Assembly: GCA_021413535.1 (NCBI GenBank) | Contig: JAIOQF010000298.1 | Span: 1 to 14,884, forward strand | Source: Verrucomicrobiota bacterium | GTDB taxonomy: Bacteria; Verrucomicrobiota; Verrucomicrobiia; Verrucomicrobiales; Verrucomicrobiaceae | Length of the DNA: 14,884 nucleotides | Reading direction: 5' to 3' | Part shown: in pieces, positions 5,770-12,631 of the stretch | Layout of the letters: each line of letters begins with the position of its first letter | Position numbering within the stretch: the stretch's first letter is position 1 | Position numbers and translations under genes: made by a program | The notes under the pieces: model-generated | The model's database searches: none | What the model saw: only the letters and a program-made list of their open reading frames with translations | Told to the model about the DNA's origin: nothing

Positions 5770-7614
5770 ATGTCCCACGAAAAACCTACCCAGCACCAGT
5801 TCCAGGCCGAAGTCGGCCAGCTCCTCGATATCGTCACTCATTCGCTCTACACGGATCGCGAGATTTTCGTGCGCGAGCTGGTCTCCAACGCCTCCGATGC
5901 CTTGGAAAAAATGCGCCTGCTCCAGCTTACGGAGAAAGAAATCTTCGATGACCAGCTTCCTCTGGAAATCAACATCACCACCGACGAAACGGCGAAAACC
6001 TTGACGATTGCCGACTACGGCATCGGCATGATGCGCGACGAACTGGTTGAGAATCTCGGCACCATTGCGCACTCTGGATCGAAGGCGTTCGTCCAGTCGA
6101 TGAAACAGGGTGGCAAGGAAGGCGGCAATGTCATCGGCCAGTTCGGCGTCGGCTTTTATTCGGCGTTTATGGTCGCCAGTGAAGTGAAAGTTTTCACCCA
6201 CTCGTGGCGGAATGATGGTGAACATCTCGTGTGGACCAGCGACGGCACCACGGGCTACAGCATCGAAGACGCACCCGGCCAGCGTCGCGGCAGCCGGATT
6301 GTTTTGCATCTCAAGGACGATGCCGCCGAGTTCGCGAAAGCTTCCACGATCAAACACGTTCTCGCTAAGTATTCCAATTTCGTTGGCTTCGCGATTAATC
6401 TTAACGGCGAGCGTATCAACACCGTTGAAGCCCTCTGGCTGAAAAACAAGAGCGAGGTCACCGAGGAGCAATATAAGGAGTTTTACAAGTTCGCCGGTCA
6501 CGCATTCGACGACCCGCGCTACACGTTCCATTTCAATGCGGACGCTCCCTTGAACATCAACGCGCTGCTCTTTGCTCCGACACAGAATATGGAACAGTTC
6601 GGCATGGGCCAGATGGAGGCCGGCGTCTCCCTCTATTGCCGCCGGGTGCTGATCGATCCCAAGCCAAAAAAATTCTTGCCTGAGTGGATGCGCTTCATTC
6701 GCGGCGTGGTGGACAGCGAGGATCTGCCGTTGAACATCGCTCGCGAATCCATGCAGGACAGCGCGCTCTTCCGCAAGCTGGGTCAAGTGGTGCAGGGACG
6801 CATCATCAAATTCCTCGATCGCGAAGCTGCTGATGACGCGAAGAAATACGCCGAGTTTTACAAAGACTTCAGCCGCTTCCTCAAGGAAGGCGTGGCCACT
6901 GATTTCGAGAACAAGGAATCCATCGCCAAGCTCCTGCGATTTGAATCCTCGCTCACGAAGGAGGACGAACTCGTCAGCCTACCGGAATACGTCGCACGCA
7001 TGAAAGAAGGGCAGAAGACGATCTACTACCAGATCGGACCCAGCCGCCAGGCCATCGAGAGCGGGCCCTACCTTGAAGCGTTTAAATCACGCGGCTTCGA
7101 AGTGTTGTATCTTTTCGAGACCATCGACGATTACGTAGTGAGCGCGCTGGCGAAGTTCGATGATAAGGAACTGCGCAGTGTTGCGGCCTCGGATGTGGAT
7201 CTTGGCGAAACAACCGATGAAGGCGAATCACTTGGCAAGGAAGAAACGGACAAACTCTGCGCCTGGCTCAAGGAAAGCCTAGCCAACCGCGTGTCGGAAG
7301 TGCGTCTCGGCAAACGTCTCGTGAGCAAGCCCGCGATGGCGCTTCAGTCTGAGGGCGACATGAGCCCACAGATGCGTCAGATGATGCGCGCGATGAAGAA
7401 GGACGACTTCGGCGCTGCCCAGGTGATTTTTGAGATCAATCCCAAGCACACCATCGTGAAGAAGCTCTCCGCCGCCACAGACTCCAATCCTGATCTGGCT
7501 GGGCTCATCGCGGGGCAACTGCTCGACAGCGCACTACTCTCCGCCGGATTGCTCGAAGACACCCACGACATGGTCGGTCGCGTAGAGCAGATCATGGAGA
7601 AGGCGCTGGGGTAG
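5770..7614 (+). CDS. htpG: Chaperone protein HtpG (Hsp90)
   Basis: HtpG is the bacterial Hsp90: an ATP-driven cytoplasmic homodimer that remodels client proteins together with the DnaK system. The 614-residue product is full length. The GHKL ATP-binding domain shows REIFVRELVSNASDALEK (30-47, with E36 and N40 as catalytic and metal-binding residues), DYGIGM (82-87), LGTIAHSGSKAF and GQFGVGFYSAFM. The middle domain has LPLNIARESMQDS, with the conserved arginine that contacts ATP. The C-terminal dimerisation helices end the protein (LLSAGLLEDTHDMVGRVEQI). There is no Shine-Dalgarno sequence, and neither a CIRCE element nor a well-spaced heat-shock promoter is visible upstream. A strong hairpin follows the stop, so it is probably transcribed as a single gene. 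Confidence 0.98.
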   Translation: MSHEKPTQHQFQAEVGQLLDIVTHSLYTDREIFVRELVSNASDALEKMRLLQLTEKEIFDDQLPLEINITTDETAKTLTIADYGIGMMRDELVENLGTIAHSGSKAFVQSMKQGGKEGGNVIGQFGVGFYSAFMVASEVKVFTHSWRNDGEHLVWTSDGTTGYSIEDAPGQRRGSRIVLHLKDDAAEFAKASTIKHVLAKYSNFVGFAINLNGERINTVEALWLKNKSEVTEEQYKEFYKFAGHAFDDPRYTFHFNADAPLNINALLFAPTQNMEQFGMGQMEAGVSLYCRRVLIDPKPKKFLPEWMRFIRGVVDSEDLPLNIARESMQDSALFRKLGQVVQGRIIKFLDREAADDAKKYAEFYKDFSRFLKEGVATDFENKESIAKLLRFESSLTKEDELVSLPEYVARMKEGQKTIYYQIGPSRQAIESGPYLEAFKSRGFEVLYLFETIDDYVVSALAKFDDKELRSVAASDVDLGETTDEGESLGKEETDKLCAWLKESLANRVSEVRLGKRLVSKPAMALQSEGDMSPQMRQMMRAMKKDDFGAAQVIFEINPKHTIVKKLSAATDSNPDLAGLIAGQLLDSALLSAGLLEDTHDMVGRVEQIMEKALG

Positions 7615-7622
7615 GGGATAAA

Positions 7623-7663
7623 GCATCCCGCTTCAAAATCATAATATGAGCGAAGCGGGGCGC
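7623..7663 (+). terminator. Hairpin terminator candidate after htpG
   Basis: CCCGCTTC (7627-7634) pairs perfectly with GAAGCGGG (7652-7659). A G-U pair, one mismatch and two further G-C pairs extend the stem to 7623/7663. The loop is 17 bases. It begins nine bases after the htpG stop and ends 17 bases before the next gene. There is no U-tract, so it may need Rho or act as a transcript-stabilising 3' structure. Confidence 0.5.
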
Positions 7664-7680
7664 ATCGCCTGCATTTGCAA

Positions 7681-8427
7681 ATGACCGCTCTCACGCTTGC
7701 CCAACGTCTCGCCGAGCGCGAACTGCCGTCAACACGGCGGGTAATGCATCAGCGCTGGGAGAACTTGCTTTTCTTGCATTGGCGGCTGCCGGTGGAGGTG
7801 GTGCAGCAAAGTTTGCCGAAGGGATTGCAGGTGGACACATTCGATGGCTCTGCCTGGGTGGGTGTGGTGCCGTTTTTCATGCGTGGTATTCGACCGGTAT
7901 TCAGTCCGGCACTTCCGTGGGTCAGTAATTTCCTGGAGCTGAATCTGCGCACGTATGTGCGTGATGCGGATGGGCAGCCCGGTGTGTGGTTCTACTCGCT
8001 GGACTGTAATCAACCCGTGGCCGTGTGGTTGGCGCGGACGTTCTTCTCGCTGCCGTATCAGCCTGCAAGGATGACTGCGCAGAGTCCGACGCCGGGACGG
8101 ATCATCTATACGAGCCAGCGACGAGGTGATGATCATGAGTCGCGCTTCGACTACGAACTAGCGCGCGAGACGACTGTGGCGGAACCGGGCACATTGGAGT
8201 TCTTTCTAGTGGAGCGGTATCGGCTCTTCACGCAGACACGCGGTGGCTTACGTAGCGGGCGGGTGTATCACCAGCCGTATCTACTGGCGCCGGTGAATGT
8301 GCGGGAGTGGGACACGCGCTTGTTTCCGCTCAACGGCTTCGCTGATCCATTGCGTCCGCCGGATCATGCCATCGCGTCGCCGGGCGTGCGGGTGTCGATT
8401 CATGCGCTGGATCAAAGAGACAAGTGA
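7681..8427 (+). CDS. DUF2071 / YqjF family protein
   Basis: The 248-residue product belongs to the DUF2071 (YqjF-like) family, soluble proteins thought to share the fold of acetoacetate decarboxylase; no reaction is established that I know of. The signature is HQRWENLLFLHWRLP, then LPKGLQVDTFDGSAWVG (the usual L-P-x-G-L-x-x-D-x-x-x-G-x-A-W-x-G), then VPFFMRGIRP and NFLELNLRTYV. A GVWFYSLDCN strand and the YRLFTQTRGG segment further on also fit. I chose the ATG at 7681; a TTG two codons earlier is possible, and the conserved part starts only at about residue 22. The neighbour lhgO starts 71 bases downstream on the same strand, so the two are probably co-transcribed. Whether they work together is unknown. 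Confidence 0.85.
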   Translation: MTALTLAQRLAERELPSTRRVMHQRWENLLFLHWRLPVEVVQQSLPKGLQVDTFDGSAWVGVVPFFMRGIRPVFSPALPWVSNFLELNLRTYVRDADGQPGVWFYSLDCNQPVAVWLARTFFSLPYQPARMTAQSPTPGRIIYTSQRRGDDHESRFDYELARETTVAEPGTLEFFLVERYRLFTQTRGGLRSGRVYHQPYLLAPVNVREWDTRLFPLNGFADPLRPPDHAIASPGVRVSIHALDQRDK

Positions 8428-8489
8428 CAAAACACGACGCCTTGCTGAAACGCGGGCTCTTGACTGGATCACCGCCTTGCGGAACGCTC

Positions 8490-8494
8490 AAGGA
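8490..8494 (+). promoter_or_regulatory. Ribosome-binding site deciding the lhgO start
   Basis: AAGGA sits four bases before the ATG at 8499. It supports that ATG over the upstream GTG at 8424, which overlaps the previous gene's stop. It is the only recognisable Shine-Dalgarno-like motif next to a start in this window. Confidence 0.5.
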
Positions 8495-8498
8495 TCGA

Positions 8499-9680
8499 AT
8501 GAATTCAGTGCTTGTCATCGGCGGAGGCATCGTGGGCCTGGCCACTTCGCTTAAATTGTTGGAGCGGCATCCGTCACTCAAGCTGACGCTCTTGGAGAAA
8601 GAACCTCTGCTGGCCCGGCACCAGAGCACGCATAATTCAGGCGTGCTTCACTGCGGTCTTTATTATAAGCCGGGCACACTTAAGGCCCGGCTCGCTGTCG
8701 AGGGCATACGTGAGATGGTGGCTTTTTGTCGGGCGCATGACATTCCTCACGAGATCTGCGGCAAGCTCGTCGTCGCCACAGGGGAGAATGAGTTGCCGAG
8801 GCTCGACGAACTGCTGCGCCGCGGTTCGGCCAATGGATTGACCGGCTTGCGGCGTCTTGACGGCGGGGAGTTGCGCAAGATCGAACCGCACGCCGCCGGC
8901 ATCGCGGCAATTCATGTCCCGGAAGAAGGCATCGTGGACTATCGCGCCGTGTGTGATGCCATGGCTCGTGAAATTCAGCGACGAGGAGGTCGCATTGTTA
9001 CTGGCGCGGCAGTTCATGCTTTATTACTTGGCGCCGGAGAGTGGACGGCGCGAAGCAGTGCCGGTGATTTCAGCGCAGAACTGCTCATCAATACCGCTGG
9101 TCTCCATTGCGACCGGGTCAGCCAGTTTGCGGGCGAGCAGCGCGATGTGCGTATTGTTCCGTTTCGCGGCGAATACTACCGGCTGGCCACGTCGGCGGAG
9201 CACTTGGTGCGACATCTCATTTATCCAGTGCCTGATCCGGCGTTTCCTTTTCTTGGAGTTCACTTCACGCGCATGATCGGTGGTGGTATCGAGGCTGGTC
9301 CTAATGCGGTGCTCGCTTTTGCTCGCGAGGGTTACCGTCTGCGCGATATCAATCTGCGCGATCTGGCTGACGTGCTTTTATTTCCGGGATTGTGGCGCTT
9401 TCTACGGAAGTATCCAGGAATGGTCTACTCCGAGTTATTTCAAAGCCTGAGCCGTGATCGCTTCTGCCACGCTCTGCAGCGCCTCGTCCCAGATGTTCGC
9501 CCGGTTGACCTTGCGCCCGGTGGAGCCGGTGTTCGCGCCCAAGCCATGACGCCTCAAGGTGAACTGGTGCAGGATTTTCACATTCTGGTGCGCGAGCGCG
9601 CACTTCATGTTTTAAATGCACCGAGTCCGGCCGCCACCGCCTCGCTCGCCATCGGCGCGCATATCGCTGGGATGGTTTAA
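8499..9680 (+). CDS. lhgO: L-2-hydroxyglutarate oxidase/dehydrogenase LhgO
   Basis: LhgO is a membrane-associated FAD enzyme that oxidises L-2-hydroxyglutarate to 2-oxoglutarate and passes the electrons to the quinone pool. The 393-residue product matches E. coli LhgO (YgaF) along its whole length: VLVIGGGIVGLA (4-15, the FAD dinucleotide fold), LLEKE (31-35), HQSTHNSGVLHCGLYYKPGT (41-60), then PFRGEYYRL, LIYPVPDPAFPFLGVHFTRM and GPNAVLAFAREGYR, and a C-terminal NAPSPAATASLAIGAHI. The E. coli protein is about 422 residues; the difference is a shorter C-terminal tail. The ATG at 8499 places the FAD motif at the very N-terminus, as in the family, and has an AAGGA before it. No glaH/csiD or gab genes are nearby, so here it may detoxify 2-hydroxyglutarate made by side reactions rather than serve lysine or glutarate breakdown. 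Confidence 0.93.
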   Translation: MNSVLVIGGGIVGLATSLKLLERHPSLKLTLLEKEPLLARHQSTHNSGVLHCGLYYKPGTLKARLAVEGIREMVAFCRAHDIPHEICGKLVVATGENELPRLDELLRRGSANGLTGLRRLDGGELRKIEPHAAGIAAIHVPEEGIVDYRAVCDAMAREIQRRGGRIVTGAAVHALLLGAGEWTARSSAGDFSAELLINTAGLHCDRVSQFAGEQRDVRIVPFRGEYYRLATSAEHLVRHLIYPVPDPAFPFLGVHFTRMIGGGIEAGPNAVLAFAREGYRLRDINLRDLADVLLFPGLWRFLRKYPGMVYSELFQSLSRDRFCHALQRLVPDVRPVDLAPGGAGVRAQAMTPQGELVQDFHILVRERALHVLNAPSPAATASLAIGAHIAGMV

Positions 9681-9750
9681 TTCTCTGGAATGGGAAGTCG
9701 AACTCGGTGGCATTTCAATCTGTCTTTCGGTTTCCCCCGTGCAGCAGATG

Positions 9751-9759
9751 TGCTATTCT
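9751..9759 (+). promoter_or_regulatory. Possible extended -10 promoter before the deacetylase gene
   Basis: TGCTATTCT has the form of an extended -10 element (TGn followed by TATTCT, against the ideal TATAAT) 14 bases before the ATG at 9774. No good -35 hexamer is found at 16-18 bases upstream. If used, the transcript leader would be only about eight bases, in keeping with the missing ribosome-binding site. This is tentative. Confidence 0.22.
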
Positions 9760-9773
9760 CAGCTCACCCATCT

Positions 9774-11141
9774 ATGCTTGTTAATCTCTTGAAACGAGAC
9801 TCATTTTTTCAACATTCCACGCTACTCCTATCGGGGCTGGCTGTGTTCTTGCTGACTTCATGCGACAAGTCCAAGCAAGCGTCCGATCAAGCTCAGACGG
9901 TAAGCGGGTCAACATTGCCAGATGAAGTTTTGGCGGCGAAACCCGTAGAGCCCGCGGAATTGTTCGGACCGGAAAAACCCGTTGACCCAAATGCGCCAAA
10001 GGCTGAGCCGTTTGAACTGAACAAGAGCTCGATAGTCTCCATCCTGCTTTATCATGATTTCGTGGAGCGCATTCCGAAGACGGAGATGATGGTCAGCGTG
10101 CCCACGTTCCGTGCCCAAATGCAGGCGCTGAAGGATGCCAGCATTCCTGTGATCCCGATGTCCGACTTGCTGGCCTGGAGACGTGGCGAAAAAAACATTC
10201 CGGACGAATGTGTCGTCATCACGCTGGATGATGGCTGGGTAGGCGAGCATCAGTTTGCTTATCCGATCATGAAAGAATTCGGCTACCCCTTTACCATCTA
10301 TCTTTATAAAAAATATGTGAACATCGGCGGTCGCTCAATGACCTTTGCGCAAATTAAGGAGATGCTGGCCCACGGCGCAGAACTCGGCAGCCACAGTATC
10401 TCTCATCAGGCGCTGGCGATGAAGAACGGCAAGAGCGACGCTCAATACAGCCAGTGGTTGCATGAAGAAATCGCCGAATCCAAGAAATGGCTGGAAGAAA
10501 CGTTCGGCGTGCCTTGCCGGACTTTTGCTTATCCATACGGCAATAAAAATGATGAGATCGTGCAACTGGCGATGGATGCCGGCTACGAGGCGGCGGTGAC
10601 GGTCAATCCCCAAAAAGTAACCTGGGATACACCGCCGGGAAAACTCGGTCGCTTCACCCAGCAATGGGACAAGGACACTAACTTCAAGCTGGCCGTCAGC
10701 TTTCACGGACGAAATGATGTCGCCAGCAGCAAGTTTGTGAAGATGGATGCCGTGGACGAGCAGGGGAACAAGATGTTCGATCTCAAGCCAGAGCCGAACT
10801 CGACCATCACCGAACGCCGCCCAGTGATTGAGGTTGGACTCGCTCGTGTCGGCGGAGTGGTGCCGGACAGTGTGATGCTGCGGATTGGCGGCTATGGTGC
10901 CGTTCCAGCAGAGTTTGATCCTGCTTCTCAGACCGTGCGTTATCAGATTCCACAAAAACTCCGCCTGGAAGAATGCACCGCCACCCTAGTCTTCCGCCGC
11001 GCCGACAGCGACAAGGACGAGGTAGTAAGCTGGAAGTTTAAGATCGATCAAAAGTCTTCGTATCTGCCTCCTGAACCAGTCACCGCACCGGATGTCGCGC
11101 CAACGGCTTCGATTCCGGATAAGACCACCGCTGCGAAATAA
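9774..11141 (+). CDS. Polysaccharide deacetylase lipoprotein with C-terminal domain
   Basis: This is a carbohydrate esterase of the NodB-homology (CE4) type, which removes acetyl groups from N-acetylglucosamine-type polymers such as peptidoglycan or exopolysaccharide. From the ATG at 9774 the 455-residue product starts with a lipoprotein signal peptide; the lipobox is LLTSC with C30 as the acylated cysteine. D31 follows it, which in E. coli keeps lipoproteins in the inner membrane. A disordered linker (31-85) is followed by the catalytic domain: LLYHDF (91-96), TLDDG (150-154, catalytic and metal aspartates D152/D153), SHSISH (206-211, metal ligands H207/H211) and RTFAYPYG (249-256). About 125 residues (330-455) form a beta-rich C-terminal domain with an IEVGLARVGGVVPDSVMLRI-type pattern, perhaps an Ig-like fold. 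An upstream in-frame start at 9690 would spoil the signal peptide. The substrate cannot be told from sequence. Confidence 0.88.
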   Translation: MLVNLLKRDSFFQHSTLLLSGLAVFLLTSCDKSKQASDQAQTVSGSTLPDEVLAAKPVEPAELFGPEKPVDPNAPKAEPFELNKSSIVSILLYHDFVERIPKTEMMVSVPTFRAQMQALKDASIPVIPMSDLLAWRRGEKNIPDECVVITLDDGWVGEHQFAYPIMKEFGYPFTIYLYKKYVNIGGRSMTFAQIKEMLAHGAELGSHSISHQALAMKNGKSDAQYSQWLHEEIAESKKWLEETFGVPCRTFAYPYGNKNDEIVQLAMDAGYEAAVTVNPQKVTWDTPPGKLGRFTQQWDKDTNFKLAVSFHGRNDVASSKFVKMDAVDEQGNKMFDLKPEPNSTITERRPVIEVGLARVGGVVPDSVMLRIGGYGAVPAEFDPASQTVRYQIPQKLRLEECTATLVFRRADSDKDEVVSWKFKIDQKSSYLPPEPVTAPDVAPTASIPDKTTAAK

Positions 11142-11143
11142 GA

Positions 11144-11157
11144 CGCGAAATTTCGCG
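11144..11157. repeat. Palindrome after the deacetylase gene
   Basis: CGCGAAATTTCGCG is a perfect 14-base palindrome starting three bases after the stop codon. As RNA it could form a 5-bp stem with an AAUU loop. It has no U-tract and is a weak terminator at best. Confidence 0.3.
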
Positions 11158-11164
11158 CGCGGCA

Positions 11165-11205
11165 TTTATCCATCCTTCCGCCTTCATCCCTCATCCTTTC
11201 TTCTC
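11165..11205 (+). promoter_or_regulatory. Polypyrimidine leader before ffh
   Basis: Of the 41 bases directly before the ffh ATG, 36 are pyrimidines, with a loose CATCC/TCATCC repetition (CATCCTTCC, TTCATCCC, TCATCCTTTC). No Shine-Dalgarno sequence is present. It resembles the leader of leuA at 3061-3103. When translated, such tracts give the HPSSF-type peptides seen in spurious predicted proteins, so they may be a dispersed element in this lineage (from memory). Confidence 0.4.
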
Positions 11206-12552
11206 ATGCTCTCCCTCCTTCAGGAAAAACTCGAATCCGCCTTTAAGAAACTTCGCGGCCACGGAAAAATAAGTGAAGCCAACGTCTCCGACGCCATGCG
11301 GGAAATTCGCATGGGCCTGCTGGAAGCGGATGTGGATTTCAAAGTCGCCAAAGATCTCTGCGAAGCCGTCAGAACCAAGGCGGTGGGTGAAGAAGTTCTG
11401 CGCACTGTCTCGCCCGCCCAGCAGATCGTAAAAATTTTCCATGATGAACTCACCGCGCTTCTCGGCGGCGGCGCAGCCGAGCTCGACATCGCGCCGCCCC
11501 AGCGCATCCTGATTGCGGGTTTGAACGGTGCAGGCAAGACCACCACCTCCGCGAAGCTCGCTGCATTCTTGAAAAAGCAGGGCAAACGCCCGCTGCTTAT
11601 CGCCTGCGACGTCTTTCGTCCCGCGGCGGTGAAGCAACTCGTGATTCTCGGCGAATCCATCGGCGTGCCGGTCTATCAACCTGCCGAAGGTGAGAAAGAC
11701 GCGGTGAAAGTCGCACGGCGGGCGCTGGACTGGGTCAAGGAACAGGGCGGGGGAATCGCCATCTTCGACACCGCCGGTCGTCAGGAAGTCGATGATGAAC
11801 TCCTCAAGGAACTGGTGACAATGAAGGACGTGATCGAGCCGCGCGAGGTGCTCCTCGTCGCCGATGCCGCCACGGGCCAGCAGGCGGTTAGCGTCGCGAA
11901 GACCTTTAGTGAAGCCATCGGCGTCACCGGTTTGATCATGACCAAGCTCGACGGCGATGCGCGCGGCGGCGCTTTGCTCTCGATGAAGCAGGTCACCGGC
12001 TGCCCCATCAAATTTTCCGGCATGGGCGAGAAGCTCGACCAGTTGGAAATTTTTCATCCCGAACGAATGGCCGACCGCATCCTTGGCATGGGCGATGTCG
12101 TGTCACTCGTGGAAAAGGCCGCAGAGCAGATCGACGAAGAGGACGCCATGCGGATGGCGAAGCGGATGCAGAGCTCGAAATTTGATTTCAATGATTTCCT
12201 TTCGCAGATGAAGTTTATGAAGAAACTCGGTTCGCTGGAATCCATCCTAGGCATGCTGCCCGGCATGGGCAAGTTCAAGGACATAAAGGTGGATGAGAAT
12301 CGCATGAAGCACACCGAGGCCATCGTGCTCTCCATGACCGCCCGGGAGCGCGCCCGTCCTGAGATCATGAATGGCAGTCGCCGCAAGCGCATCGCCAACG
12401 GTGCCGGCCGCCCTGTGATGGAGGTCAATCAATTGCTCAAGCAGTTCGCCATGATGCAAAAAATGATGAAAAACAAAGGCATGATGCGCGGCCTGATGGG
12501 CCAGATGACCGGCGGCGGCAAAGGCGGAATGCCCAAGGGATTTGGCTTCTGA
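11206..12552 (+). CDS. ffh: Signal recognition particle GTPase Ffh
   Basis: Ffh binds 4.5S RNA and the signal sequences of nascent membrane proteins and docks with FtsY at the membrane. From the ATG at 11206 the product has 448 residues, the family length. The N domain (1-95) is followed by the G domain: GLNGAGKTTT (105-114, P-loop), DVFRPAAVKQL (135-145), DTAGR (188-192), TKLDGDARGG (246-255) and the closing GMGEKLDQLEIF. The M domain (from about 320) is methionine-rich, with SRRKRIANGAG (391-401) as the SRP RNA-binding motif, and ends in a Gly/Met tail. Two small departures are Asn107 where Ffh usually has Gln (GLQG), and GAG where GSG is usual in the RNA-binding motif. The upstream in-frame extension (from 11092) overlaps the previous gene and translates the pyrimidine leader, so it is rejected. 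Confidence 0.97.
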   Translation: MLSLLQEKLESAFKKLRGHGKISEANVSDAMREIRMGLLEADVDFKVAKDLCEAVRTKAVGEEVLRTVSPAQQIVKIFHDELTALLGGGAAELDIAPPQRILIAGLNGAGKTTTSAKLAAFLKKQGKRPLLIACDVFRPAAVKQLVILGESIGVPVYQPAEGEKDAVKVARRALDWVKEQGGGIAIFDTAGRQEVDDELLKELVTMKDVIEPREVLLVADAATGQQAVSVAKTFSEAIGVTGLIMTKLDGDARGGALLSMKQVTGCPIKFSGMGEKLDQLEIFHPERMADRILGMGDVVSLVEKAAEQIDEEDAMRMAKRMQSSKFDFNDFLSQMKFMKKLGSLESILGMLPGMGKFKDIKVDENRMKHTEAIVLSMTARERARPEIMNGSRRKRIANGAGRPVMEVNQLLKQFAMMQKMMKNKGMMRGLMGQMTGGGKGGMPKGFGF

Positions 12553-12564
12553 GAACTAAGTGGC

Positions 12565-12584
12565 TCATGCGGCCCTCCGCATGA
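12565..12584. terminator. Hairpin terminator between ffh and the convergent gene
   Basis: TCATGCGG (12565-12572) and CCGCATGA (12577-12584) form a perfect 8-bp stem closed by a CCCT tetraloop, starting 13 bases after the ffh stop. The opposite-strand gene ends at 12632, so the hairpin lies between two converging genes and could stop transcription from both sides. It lacks a U-tract on either strand. Confidence 0.6.
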
Positions 12585-12631
12585 AATGAAAACCTCGCGC
12601 AGTGCACTCGCTGAAGCTTTGTTTCTTGGCT

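Noticed and set aside
5729..5773. Heat-shock (sigma-32-like) promoter before htpG: CTTGAAA at 5729-5735 and CCCCATGT at 5766-5773
   Set aside because: The spacing is 30 bases instead of about 13-15, and the second element covers the htpG start codon.
5230..6786. 518-codon open frame on the minus strand, antisense to the secreted-protein gene and htpG
   Set aside because: It is opposite to a secure htpG coding region, has no recognisable domain and crosses two genes; long antisense frames are common in GC-rich genes.
11092..11205. Upstream extension of Ffh from 11092
   Set aside because: It overlaps the deacetylase gene and translates the pyrimidine leader; Ffh homologues start at the equivalent of MLSLLQEKLE.
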